From Micromonospora sp. CB01531 (lineage in GTDB: Bacteria > Actinomycetota > Actinomycetes > Mycobacteriales > Micromonosporaceae): DNA of 64,000 bases. The notes under the pieces were generated by a model. It ran no database searches, was not told the origin of the DNA, and was given only the letters and a program-made list of their open reading frames with translations. This document shows positions 25,309 through 33,402 of this stretch, one piece after another; the first letter of the stretch is position 1, and each line of letters starts with the position of its first letter. The DNA lies in the NCBI RefSeq assembly GCF_001905095.1, contig NZ_LWLS01000065.1, positions 61,909 to 125,908 of the forward strand. Reading direction: 5' to 3'. A program made the position numbers and the translations under genes.

Positions 25309-27779
25309 AGGCCCGTCCGTTCCACCCGGGCCGTGCGGGCGTCCTTGCGGACCTCGAAGCGGACCGGGATCCGCTCGGCGAGGGCCGGCACGTGGGTGAC
25401 CACGCCGACCATCCGGTCGCCCCGGGCGGCCAGATTTTCCAGGGTGGCGGCGACCGTGTCCAGGGTGGCCGCGTCCAGCGTGCCGAAGCCCTCGTCCAGG
25501 ACGATCGACTCCAGGCTGGCCGCGCTGGTGGACATCCCGGCGAGCTGCTCCGACAGCGCCAGCGCCAGGGCCAGTGACGCCTGGAACGTCTCCCCGCCGG
25601 AGAGGGTCCGCACCCCGCGCCGCAGCCCGGCGTCGTGGTGGTCGACCACGAAGAACTCGCCCTTGTCGTGCACCAGGTCGTACTGGCCGTTGGAGAGTTC
25701 CCGCAGGATCCGCGACGCGCCGTCGACCAGCAGGTCCAGCGCCTCGGCCAGCAGCCACCGCTCGAAGTTGTTGGCTCGCAGGTGCCCGGCGAGCGCCCGC
25801 GCCACCCGGGCCTCCCGCTCGTGACCGGCCCGCTGCTCGTGCAGCTCGGCGGCCTGCTCGCGCCGCTCGGTCAGCCGGCGCAGCTCCGCCTCCGCGCGCT
25901 CGACCGCCACTGCGGCGTCCCGCCGCGGATCGTCGGCCACGGCCAGCCCGGCCGCGGTGAAGAGCCCGCCGATCCGCTCCTCGACCTCGGCCGCGGCGGC
26001 CTCGGCCGCGCCGACCGAGGCGGCCAGCCCGTCCCGGTCGGCCCGCCGCCGCTCGGCCTGCTCAGCGGTCCAGCCGGCGAGCGCCCTCCACGCGGCGGCC
26101 ACGTCGTCGCGGTCGGCGGCCGGCGGGCCGAACCGGGCCAGCCCGTCCCGCGCCGTGTCGAAGTCCCGCCAGGCGCGGCGCAGCCGCTCCTCCGCGCCGT
26201 CGAGCGCGCCCCGGGCCCGGCGGGCGGCGTCCCGTCCGGCGCGGACCGCGCCGGCGGCCTCCTCCAGGGCGCGGCGCAGCCGGGCGTGCTCGTCCAGCGC
26301 CTCCCGCAGCGCGGCCGGCGCGGCGGCGTCGGCGAGCTGGTCGTCCAGCTCGGTCAGCCGGGTCCGCAACTGGTCGTGCTCGGCGCGGGCGCGCAGCAGC
26401 ACCCGGTCCAGCTCGCGGGCGGCGGTGTCGCGCTCCTGCACCAACCGCTTGGCGGCCTCGCTGGCCGCCCGGGCCGCCTTGCCGGCCGCGATCGCCCGGG
26501 CCACCGCCGACCCGGCCGGCACCGCCGGCACCCGGGGCACGGCCTGCTCGCAGACCGGGCACGGGCCGCCCTCGACCAGGTGCGCGCGCAGCGCCACGGC
26601 ATGGTCGGTGGCCTTCGCCTCCTCGTGCGCCCGGAACGCCGCCTCCAGCTCCGCCTCGGCCCGCTCGGCGGCGGCCCGGGCCTCCGCCAGGGCGCCGACC
26701 GCCGCGTCGTGCTCGGTCTGCGCCGCGGCCACCGCCGCCCGGACCGCCGCCACCTGGCCGGTCAGCTTCTCCCGGTCGGCGTGCGCCTTGAGCAGCAGCC
26801 GCAGCGCGCTCTCGTCGCCGGCCGCGGCCAGCTCGCCGCGCAGCTTCTCCTCCCGCTCCTCGGCGAGCCCGACGGCCGTGGCCGCCTCGTCGGCCGCGAC
26901 CCGCGCCGCCGCCACCGCCCGGGCCAGCTCGGCGATCCCGTCCGGCGGCCGCACCCCGGCCAGCACGGCCAGCTCCGCGTCCCGCTCGGCCAGCGCCGCC
27001 GCCTGCTCGCGCGCCGTCGCCCGGGCCCGGTCCAGCTCGGGTACGGCGACCGCGACCGCCTCGGCCAGCCCGCCCATCCGGCCGACCCGCTGCCGCGCGT
27101 CGGCCAGCGTCTCGTCGTCGACGTCGGCGAGGCCGCCGAGCAGCTTGTCGACCGTCTCCAGCTTCGCCTCGACCTGCCCGGCGCGCTCGGTGGCCTTCTT
27201 CTGCACCTCCTCGTAAATGCCGAGGCCGAGCAGGTTGACCAGGATCTGCTGCCGGGTGGCCGGCTTGGCGTGCAGGAAGTCGGCGAACTGCCCCTGCGGC
27301 AGCACCACGCAGCTGGTGAACTGCTCGTACGGCAGCCCGACCGCGTCCAGCACCGCCTGCTCCATCTCGGCGGGGGTGCCGGCCACCACCTCGCCCAGGT
27401 CCTCCGGGCTGAGCCCGGTGTCGAGCTTGGTGACGTCGAACCCGGCCGGCATCAGCTGCAGCCCGGCGTTGGCGGTCTTCACGGTGCCCCGGCCGTCCCG
27501 GCGCACCACCCGGGTGGCCACGTACCGGTCACCGGCGGACTCGAAGACCAGCCGGACCCGGGCCTCGTTCGCCGACGGGGCGAGCGCGTTGGCCAGGCCC
27601 CGGGCGCCGCCCCAGCGGGGCACGGTGCCGTAGAGGGCGAAGCAGATCGCGTCGAGCACCGTCGACTTTCCGGAGCCGGTCGGCCCGACCAGCGCGAAGA
27701 AGTCCGCGTCGGTGAAGTCGACGGTGGTCTCCTCGCGGAAGACGGTGAACCCGGCCATGTCCAGCCGCATCGGCCGCAT
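25305..27779 (-). CDS. sbcC: Exonuclease SbcC (Rad50-like ATPase)
   Basis: SbcC pairs with SbcD to process DNA double-strand ends, hairpins and protein-blocked ends. The 824-residue protein has Walker A GPTGSGKST with Lys38, long coiled coils on either side of a zinc-hook CPVC at about residue 405, the ABC signature LSGGETFQASLALALAL and Walker B ESIVLDEGFGTLD. It is shorter than E. coli SbcC (1048) but normal for actinobacteria. The ATG at 27779 shares its A with the sbcD stop (TGATG), and the stop overlaps the NurA-like GTG. The C-terminal ATP-binding half is complete. Confidence 0.95.
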   Translation of the reverse strand: MRPMRLDMAGFTVFREETTVDFTDADFFALVGPTGSGKSTVLDAICFALYGTVPRWGGARGLANALAPSANEARVRLVFESAGDRYVATRVVRRDGRGTVKTANAGLQLMPAGFDVTKLDTGLSPEDLGEVVAGTPAEMEQAVLDAVGLPYEQFTSCVVLPQGQFADFLHAKPATRQQILVNLLGLGIYEEVQKKATERAGQVEAKLETVDKLLGGLADVDDETLADARQRVGRMGGLAEAVAVAVPELDRARATAREQAAALAERDAELAVLAGVRPPDGIAELARAVAAARVAADEAATAVGLAEEREEKLRGELAAAGDESALRLLLKAHADREKLTGQVAAVRAAVAAAQTEHDAAVGALAEARAAAERAEAELEAAFRAHEEAKATDHAVALRAHLVEGGPCPVCEQAVPRVPAVPAGSAVARAIAAGKAARAASEAAKRLVQERDTAARELDRVLLRARAEHDQLRTRLTELDDQLADAAAPAALREALDEHARLRRALEEAAGAVRAGRDAARRARGALDGAEERLRRAWRDFDTARDGLARFGPPAADRDDVAAAWRALAGWTAEQAERRRADRDGLAASVGAAEAAAAEVEERIGGLFTAAGLAVADDPRRDAAVAVERAEAELRRLTERREQAAELHEQRAGHEREARVARALAGHLRANNFERWLLAEALDLLVDGASRILRELSNGQYDLVHDKGEFFVVDHHDAGLRRGVRTLSGGETFQASLALALALSEQLAGMSTSAASLESIVLDEGFGTLDAATLDTVAATLENLAARGDRMVGVVTHVPALAERIPVRFEVRKDARTARVERTGL

Positions 27780-28927
27780 CAGTGATCGATCCCCTCGAGC
27801 AGCTCGTCGAAGAGTTCCTGGACGCCGTCGTCGCCGTGGCCCCGGCTGCTCAGGTAGTCGGCGAAGAGCTCCCGCGGCGAGCGGCCGGCCCGCTGGGCGG
27901 TGCGGGTGGCGCTGCCGGGGGCCGGCATCAGCTCCGGGTCGATCCGGATCTCCAGCGCCCGGGGCAGCAGCTCCTGCACCTCCTCCCGCAGGCCGGCGCG
28001 GGGCTGCTCGCGGACGTAGACCCGCAGCCAGCCGTCCGGCGGGTCGAGCTCGGCGAGCTGGGCCAGGGTGCCCCGGACGGTCCGCAGCGGCACCGCCCCC
28101 GGCACGGGCACCTCGCGGATCTGGGCGGCGGCCGTCGCCGTCACCTCGACCAGCGTCACCGAACCCACGTTCTCCTGCTCCCCGAAGTCGACGGCGAGCG
28201 GGCTGCCGCTGTAGCGGATCGGGCAGGGCCCGATGACCCGCTGGGAGCGGTGCAGGTGACCCAACGCCACGTAGTGCGCGTTGCCCGGGAAGACCGTCGC
28301 CGGCACCGCGTAGCCGAGGACGGTGTGCGCGTCCCGCTCGCCGCCGCCGGTGCTCGCCCCGACCACGGTCAGGTGGCCGGTGACCAGGTGCACCCGGTCG
28401 GGCTCGGTGAAGCCGTCGGCCAACCGGGCGAGCACCCGCCCGAGGTGGTCGGCGTACGTCTGGTTGGCCTCGGCGGCGGTCAGCTCGTACATCTCCACCG
28501 CGCGGACGGCGTAGCGCTGGGACAGAAAGGGCAGCGCGGCCAGTTGCCAGCGCTCGCCGCCAGCGGTGACCCCGTCGATGACGTGCTCGGCAGGATTGTC
28601 CCGGACGCTGCCCCGCAGGGTGATGCCGGCGGCCTCGGCCCAGGGCCGCAGCGCGTCGAGCGCCTGGCCGTTGTCGTGGTTGCCGCCGATCGCCACCACG
28701 TCCGCCCCGGTGCGCCGCAGCGCGGTCAGCGCCCGGGTCACCAGCCGGGTCGCCTCGGGGGTGGGCGCGGCGGTGTCGTACAGGTCGCCGGCCACGATGA
28801 CCAGGTCGGGCCGCTCGACCCGGGCGATCTCGATCACCTGGGCGAGCACCTGCTTGTGCTCGTCGGCGCGGGACTGCCCCTTGAGGACCTTGCCGACGTG
28901 CCAATCGGAGGTGTGCAGGATCTTCAC
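27779..28927 (-). CDS. sbcD: Exonuclease SbcD (Mre11-like nuclease)
   Basis: The 382-residue metallophosphoesterase carries the five Mre11 motifs in order: SDWHVG at residue 7, GDLYDTAAPTPEA, GGNHDNGQALD, a TGHLTVVG motif and GHLHRSQ. These bind two manganese ions for endo- and exonuclease activity on DNA ends. The C-terminal capping region (about 270-380) is present. Start is a GTG at 28927 preceded by AAAGGG. It is followed directly by sbcC. The 75-bp gap from the HerA-like gene is filled by a palindrome-rich repeat, so sbcD may also be expressed separately. Confidence 0.95.
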   Translation of the reverse strand: MKILHTSDWHVGKVLKGQSRADEHKQVLAQVIEIARVERPDLVIVAGDLYDTAAPTPEATRLVTRALTALRRTGADVVAIGGNHDNGQALDALRPWAEAAGITLRGSVRDNPAEHVIDGVTAGGERWQLAALPFLSQRYAVRAVEMYELTAAEANQTYADHLGRVLARLADGFTEPDRVHLVTGHLTVVGASTGGGERDAHTVLGYAVPATVFPGNAHYVALGHLHRSQRVIGPCPIRYSGSPLAVDFGEQENVGSVTLVEVTATAAAQIREVPVPGAVPLRTVRGTLAQLAELDPPDGWLRVYVREQPRAGLREEVQELLPRALEIRIDPELMPAPGSATRTAQRAGRSPRELFADYLSSRGHGDDGVQELFDELLEGIDH

Positions 28928-28938
28928 CGTGCCACCCT

Positions 28939-29000
28939 TTCGTTCGCGGCTGCGGGGCTCCGCCGCGCTGCGCTCCTCGCGCTCACCGGTCGCTCACGCC
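28939..29000. repeat. GC-rich palindromic intergenic repeat between herA-like gene and sbcD
   Basis: This 62-bp stretch contains nested short dyads (for example GCGGGGC/GCTCCGC) and a run of GAGCGC-type words on the minus strand. The composition looks like the dispersed intergenic repeats common in Micromonosporaceae genomes. Dispersal cannot be shown from this window, where no second copy was noticed. Confidence 0.35.
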
Positions 29001-29002
29001 TC

Positions 29003-30751
29003 CTAGAACGGGATGTCGTCGTCGGAGGTGCCGGAGCCCACCACCGCGAACGGGTCGGCCGCCTGGGTGATCGAGCGCAGCGTTTCCGACGGCGCGCGGC
29101 CGGCCTCGGAGACCCGGGTGGCCCAGGCCGGGAAGGGAAACTCCAGGCAGAGCGGGACCGGGATGTCGGGCTGGTTGACGAACATGGTGCCCGGCTTGGC
29201 CAGCAGGGCACGCTGCCGCTGGGCGGGCGGGAGGAAGCCGTATTCCGGGCGGGACGCCTCGGCCGGGTCGAGCCGGCCGACCACCCGGATCGCCGAGTTG
29301 GTCACGATCCGCCGCTCCACCTCGCTGGCGGTCTGCTGCGCGCCGACCAGGATCACCCCGAGTGAGCGGCCCCGCTCGGCGATGTCGAGCAGCACCTCCT
29401 TGATCGGGGAGGAGCCCTCGCGTGGGGCGTACTTGTTGAGCTCGTCGAGGACGACGAAGAGCAGCGGCTTGGCGGTGCCGGCCTTCTCCTTGCGCTCGAA
29501 CTCGCTCTTGAGCGTCACGCCCACCACGAAGCGCTGTGCCCGGTCCGGCAGATTGTGCAGGTCGACCACGGTGACCTGGGCGCTCTCCGCGGTGTTGATC
29601 GAGTGCGGGCGGCGGGTGGCCAGGTCGCCCCGGATCAGCCGGCCGAGGTCCTTCTTGCTGCCGATCAGCCGGCGGGCGAACGCGTTGACCGTGCCCAGGC
29701 CAACCGCGCTGCCCGCCCAGTCGCCCCGGGTCTCGTCGTCGTTGAGCTGCTCGACGATGTGGTCGACCAGGTCGGCGTACGACCCGAGCCGGACCCCGTC
29801 GATGCTCACCCCGCCGTCGGCGGGCTGGGCGTACCGGGCCAGGTGGGCGGCGACCGAGTGGACCACCATCGTGTACTGCTGGCGCTCGTCGTCGGCGTCG
29901 GCGAAGACGTAGGGCAGCAGCCGGTCGGCGCAGAACTCGCTCAGCGTCCAGTAGAAGCTGTCGACGCCGGTGAGCCGACTGCTCACGTCCGGCGTGCCGG
30001 AGGAGTCACCGACCCGGGGCGGCGCGTGGACCCGCACGTCGGGGAAGGCACCGGCGGCCAGCCCGAGCTTCGCGTACCCGGCCCGGGTGTCGTCGTCGAG
30101 CCGGGCGTTCGGGTGGTCGAGGAAGAGCAGGTCCTCGCCCTTGACGTTGAAGATCAGCGCCTTGGCGTTGACTGCGTCGCCGCCGAGCACGCCCGAGCGG
30201 AAGACCGAGTAGAGCAGGAAGGTGGCGAAGCTGGTCTTGGTGGCCACCCCGGAGATGCCGGAGATGGAGACGTGCGCGCCCCGGGTGCCGTCGAGGAAGT
30301 CGGCGTTGAGGTAGACCGGCACGCCGTCGCGGCCCATGCCCATCGGGATGCGCCGCTCCATCCGGTCGAAGTGCAGCGCCCGGGCCCGGGCGTCGCCCTC
30401 AGCCCGGTGCACCACCGCACCGGGGGTGGGCGGCACGTAGAACTCAGGGTCGACCCGGGTGGTGGTGACCTCGGCCGCCTCCTGCACCTGCGCGGGGAGC
30501 GTGCCGTCGGCGATGGCGAAGACGTCGGAGTCGAACTGCGCGCCCTCGTGTCGGGCCCGCACCTGGGTGACCACGCCGGCGATGGTCACCGGCTCCCGGT
30601 CGGGCAGCTCGCGGCGGGTGACCACCACGTCGTCGAGCTGCAGGTAGCTGCCGGGGGAGACGGCGGTCCAGAAGGTGAGCGGGGTGGCGTCGGCGGTGCC
30701 GAGCACCCGGCCGACCCCGTCGCCGGGGCCGTCGAGCAGGTCGTCGGTCAT
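29003..30751 (-). CDS. HerA-like P-loop DNA translocase/helicase
   Basis: The 582-residue protein starts with a HAS-barrel-like beta domain (GRVLGTADATPLTFWTAV onward, residues about 12-110). A HerA/FtsK-type ATPase follows: a Walker A-like loop GISGVATKTSF with Lys172 and Thr173, Walker B LLFVVLDELNKYAP, then SLGVILVGAQQTASEVE and the arginine-containing IRVVGRLDPAEASRPEYG region. The Walker A departs from the usual GxxGxGKT by having Ala-Thr before the lysine. HerA hexamers pump DNA for the NurA nuclease. The ATG at 30751 overlaps the stop of the upstream iscB gene (ATGA). SbcD, SbcC and NurA-like genes follow. Confidence 0.87.
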   Translation of the reverse strand: MTDDLLDGPGDGVGRVLGTADATPLTFWTAVSPGSYLQLDDVVVTRRELPDREPVTIAGVVTQVRARHEGAQFDSDVFAIADGTLPAQVQEAAEVTTTRVDPEFYVPPTPGAVVHRAEGDARARALHFDRMERRIPMGMGRDGVPVYLNADFLDGTRGAHVSISGISGVATKTSFATFLLYSVFRSGVLGGDAVNAKALIFNVKGEDLLFLDHPNARLDDDTRAGYAKLGLAAGAFPDVRVHAPPRVGDSSGTPDVSSRLTGVDSFYWTLSEFCADRLLPYVFADADDERQQYTMVVHSVAAHLARYAQPADGGVSIDGVRLGSYADLVDHIVEQLNDDETRGDWAGSAVGLGTVNAFARRLIGSKKDLGRLIRGDLATRRPHSINTAESAQVTVVDLHNLPDRAQRFVVGVTLKSEFERKEKAGTAKPLLFVVLDELNKYAPREGSSPIKEVLLDIAERGRSLGVILVGAQQTASEVERRIVTNSAIRVVGRLDPAEASRPEYGFLPPAQRQRALLAKPGTMFVNQPDIPVPLCLEFPFPAWATRVSEAGRAPSETLRSITQAADPFAVVGSGTSDDDIPF

Positions 30752-32091
30752 CGGCGTTGCGGCGTGGAAACCCGGCCGTTCAGGGCCGGGAAAAAACGCC
30801 GCTCCTCCTCTCGGGCGTAGGCCCATCCGTCGGCGCGTTGCAGCAGCCGGAAGTGCCGGTGATGGATGCCCTGCACAAGGGCGTGGCTGGTGCGGATGTT
30901 GAACTCTCCGGTGGTTCGCACAGCGACTCGACCAATGTGCCGGCCCTTGTTCTTACCGGCGGATACGACAGCGTGCACCAGGTCGCCGGTTTGGAACCCG
31001 TACACCGATTTGCTCCTTGGCAATCGCAGCCGGGGAAAGCCGTACCGGTCACAGCGTGTGCGGGCGTACGAGCCGCGTCCGGTCGCGGCGGCGACCAGCA
31101 CCTCCCCCGGGCAGGACTGCACGCCAGCGAGGACCCCGACGTGCAGGGCGTCGAGGGAGTGGGTTTTCGGCGCGCCGGTCTGGTGCCGGTTCCACTTGGT
31201 GCGTCCACCCGTGCATACCTCAACCGGCAGGCCGGTGGCGGCCAGCGCTTGCCACACCGCCCGCCGGGTCGCCGACACGGCCCCGGCGTCCCGCAGCGGC
31301 AGTTTCGCTTGGAGTCGGATCCGGGCCAATACATCGTGCCGGTCCGCGAGGAAGACTTCGACCGGGGTGGCGCCCTTAGCCAAGTTGCACGGGACGCAGG
31401 CCAGGGTCAGGTTCGACACCCGGTCCGAGCCGCCCCGCGAACGCGGCACAATGTGGTCGATGTTCAGAGGCTCCCCGGACGCGCCGCAGTAGGCGCACTC
31501 GCGTCCCCACTTGGCCAGCAGATACTCACGCACCTCGTAGCCGTGCAGGGTGCCGTGCTGGTACTCGACACCTGCGATGTTCGGGTTCTGCATGAGTTGG
31601 GTGTCGAACGCGACCCGCTCCACATGCAGGCCGGTCACGGGGGCCCACCGACACAGCCGTTGGACCCAGGACACGGTGTTGTCGATCCGGTGCCGCAGCG
31701 ACGGCGCTAGCCATCCATCCGACCGGCGGCGGTTGAGGAACCGGGGTGCCCGGTAGCGCAGGTTCCGCGACCGGCGGCCACGCCGGAATACGGCACGGGC
31801 GGTCAGCTTGTCACGAATCTGCCCGCCCCGATGGCGGACCTCGATCGCGAACAGGCCGGTCCGAAGCGTGTTGTCGGCGCGGAAGACTGCGATACCGGTG
31901 ACCTTTGAACCCGGGTCAATGCCGAGTTCAACCCCATCCACCTGCGAGTCGGCGACCCCACGGTCCTTGAGCCGGATCACGAACGGAGTGTGCCGGTGCA
32001 CCACCGCCCGCCCGGAGGCGAGCAGCTTGCGTGCCCGTGCCGGGGAACACGGCTGCAACGGACGATGGTGTCGGTCAACAACGAACACCAC
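30748..32091 (-). CDS. iscB: IscB-family RNA-guided HNH/RuvC endonuclease
   Basis: IscB proteins are relatives of Cas9 that use an omega RNA to cut DNA. This 447-residue form starts with the PLMP-like RRXRR segment (VVFVVDRHHRPLQPCSPARARKLLASG region). RuvC-I is ELGIDPGSKVTGIAV with Asp59, an Arg-rich bridge helix lies at about residues 103-124, and RuvC-II is LHVERVAFD with Glu158. The HNH domain has CAYC, NIDHIVPRSRGG with His213 and CVPC. RuvC-III is HSLDALHVG. All catalytic residues are present. I place the start at the GTG pair at 32091. A longer reading from TTG 32310, preceded by GGGAGGTGA, is open but runs through apparent structured RNA. No Y1 transposase gene is nearby. Confidence 0.88.
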   Translation of the reverse strand: MVFVVDRHHRPLQPCSPARARKLLASGRAVVHRHTPFVIRLKDRGVADSQVDGVELGIDPGSKVTGIAVFRADNTLRTGLFAIEVRHRGGQIRDKLTARAVFRRGRRSRNLRYRAPRFLNRRRSDGWLAPSLRHRIDNTVSWVQRLCRWAPVTGLHVERVAFDTQLMQNPNIAGVEYQHGTLHGYEVREYLLAKWGRECAYCGASGEPLNIDHIVPRSRGGSDRVSNLTLACVPCNLAKGATPVEVFLADRHDVLARIRLQAKLPLRDAGAVSATRRAVWQALAATGLPVEVCTGGRTKWNRHQTGAPKTHSLDALHVGVLAGVQSCPGEVLVAAATGRGSYARTRCDRYGFPRLRLPRSKSVYGFQTGDLVHAVVSAGKNKGRHIGRVAVRTTGEFNIRTSHALVQGIHHRHFRLLQRADGWAYAREEERRFFPALNGRVSTPQRR

Positions 32092-32252
32092 CGGATGGGT
32101 GTGGGCCTCACGGCCCTCGCCGGTTCCCGCCGAGGCAGGTTCCGGGTGACGCCGGCTCACGCCGGTCTCCCCTCGCCCATGTCGCACACCGGCTGCCTTG
32201 CGGCGTCCGTGTCCCGTTTCGTGGCTTCTCGGGGCCGTGTCTGCTGACACGG
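32092..32252 (-). ncRNA. Candidate HEARO/omega RNA upstream of iscB
   Basis: On the minus strand, immediately 5' of the IscB core, several strong hairpins follow one another. There is a perfect 7-bp stem with AGCA loop (32252-32235). Then come GCC-GCAA-GGC enclosed by a GACACGG stem (about 32213-32186), CCGGC-GUGA-GCCGG (32165-32152), CCUCG/CGAGG (32135-32115) and GGGCC-GUGA-GGCCC (32116-32103). Three GNRA tetraloops in 120 bases are typical of HEARO RNAs, which sit in exactly this position. The 5' boundary, and thus the guide, cannot be fixed by eye; it may extend to 32330. Confidence 0.6.
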
Positions 32253-32319
32253 ATTCCAGAGTCCGGAGCTGAGGAAGCACCCCGGAATTGGTCTTCACAC
32301 CTGTGTACAACGTAGTCAC

Positions 32320-32622
32320 CTCCCTTTCAGGGGTTTCTGGGGCTGGTCAACCATCCCGAAGAACCGAGCAAGCTCGATCCGTCAGGGCCGAGAAAGTTGA
32401 CCGGCAGTCTCCGGTCGGCTGGTCGTCCCGTTCGCGGCGCACGAGGTGCATCCTGCCCGAGGGATGCGACAGGTTGCCACGCGACGCGGCGGACGCCACG
32501 GCCCGCGTCCGCCGAGCTTGCCCAGCGGGGTCGGATGGCCACGGACGGTACGCCTCTCCGCGCGATTCCCATCCCACCGGCGACTGATCCGCGAGATCCT
32601 CAGGAGGCCGGGGAAGCGGGGA
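32320..32622. other. Hairpin-rich intergenic region between iscB and the membrane gene
   Basis: No convincing gene. It contains inverted repeats: GGTCAAC at 32345-32351 with GTTGACC at 32396-32402, GACCGG/CCGGTC at 32399-32416, GCATCC/GGATGC at 32448-32467, and a 9-bp pair at 32488-32496 and 32505-32513. GGGAGGTGA at about 32315-32325 (minus strand) looks like a ribosome site for the longer iscB reading. CAGGAGG at 32601-32607 may serve the plus-strand gene. Confidence 0.5.
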
Positions 32623-33402
32623 GTGGACGTGGGATCGACACGGCGCCGGGTGGTCGCGCTGCTCGTGCTCGCCGCGCTGCCGCCGATGCTCGAGGGCGGG
32701 CTGCTGATGGCGTTCGGCTTCCGCGCCGCCCAGGGACTCACCCCGCAGGCCACCGCCGTCTGGCCCTACGACTCGTACCACGACCTGCGCTGGCTGCTGG
32801 TGTACCACGACTCGTGGGGCACCTTCCTGCTCGGGCTGGTGACGGTCACGGTGGCCCGCGGGCTGCTCTCCGCCGGGCTGACCGCGCTGGCCTGGCCGGC
32901 CGGCGCGGCGCGTCCCGCCTGGAATTGGCTGGTCCGGCGCAACCTGTCGGTCGCGGTGCTGGCCGCGCTGGTCATCTCGCCGTGGGCCGCGCTCTCGGTC
33001 GCCTTCTCCGCGGTGTCGCTCTCCTGGTACCTGTTCGCCTCGCTGGTCCCGATGCTGGTGCTCGCCCCCTTCCTGGCCCGGGCCGGCGTGGCCGCCGGCT
33101 GGTGGCGAGGGCTGCCCACGATCGAGCTGCTCGGCTGGTCGTCGCTGAACTTCCTGCTGCTGACCCTGGCCGGCGCGCTGATCTCCAGCGTCCCGGGCTG
33201 GTGGGCGGTCGGGGTGGCCGCGCTGACCGGGGTGGCCAACGGGCTGCTGTGGCGCGGGGCGGTGGCCGCCGCCGTGCTGCCGGCCCGGGTCCGGCTGCCC
33301 CGGCTCCCGGTCGCCCCGATCGCGATCGGGCTGGCCGTGGTGGGGGCGGTCTGGGCCGAGGCGCTGGTCGGGATCGCCGGAGGTGGCCGGCACGGCCCGT
33401 GA
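32623..33402 (+). CDS. Multi-pass membrane protein (possibly N-terminal part of a split gene)
   Basis: The 259-residue protein has about six to seven membrane helices: about 12-32, 60-85, 105-127, 130-150, 165-190, 195-215 and 230-250. It has no recognised catalytic motif. A conserved-looking YDSYHDLRWLLVYHDSWGTF loop lies after the first helix. The GTG at 32623 (or 32629) follows CAGGAGG and GGGAAG. Its TGA stop is immediately followed by ATG of the hydrolase gene in the same reading frame, so the two may be one fused protein interrupted by a nonsense mutation, or a tight natural pair. Family not recognised. Confidence 0.65.
   Translation: MDVGSTRRRVVALLVLAALPPMLEGGLLMAFGFRAAQGLTPQATAVWPYDSYHDLRWLLVYHDSWGTFLLGLVTVTVARGLLSAGLTALAWPAGAARPAWNWLVRRNLSVAVLAALVISPWAALSVAFSAVSLSWYLFASLVPMLVLAPFLARAGVAAGWWRGLPTIELLGWSSLNFLLLTLAGALISSVPGWWAVGVAALTGVANGLLWRGAVAAAVLPARVRLPRLPVAPIAIGLAVVGAVWAEALVGIAGGGRHGP

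Larger units (their letters stand above)
30748..32319 (-). mobile_element. IscB-bearing IS200/IS605-like remnant or domesticated unit
   Basis: The unit contains iscB and its putative RNA but no Y1 transposase gene. Its distal end fuses with the start codon of the HerA-like gene, and the 5' limit is uncertain. The stretch is less GC-rich near 32230-32340 than its surroundings. The extent is inferred from gene content; terminal hairpins and the target site were not proven. Confidence 0.45.

Noticed and set aside
24349..25758. A 469-residue NurA-like protein starting at 25758
   Set aside because: The first 150 residues are an off-frame reading of the sbcC 3' end; the GTG at 25308, overlapping the sbcC stop, gives the proper start.
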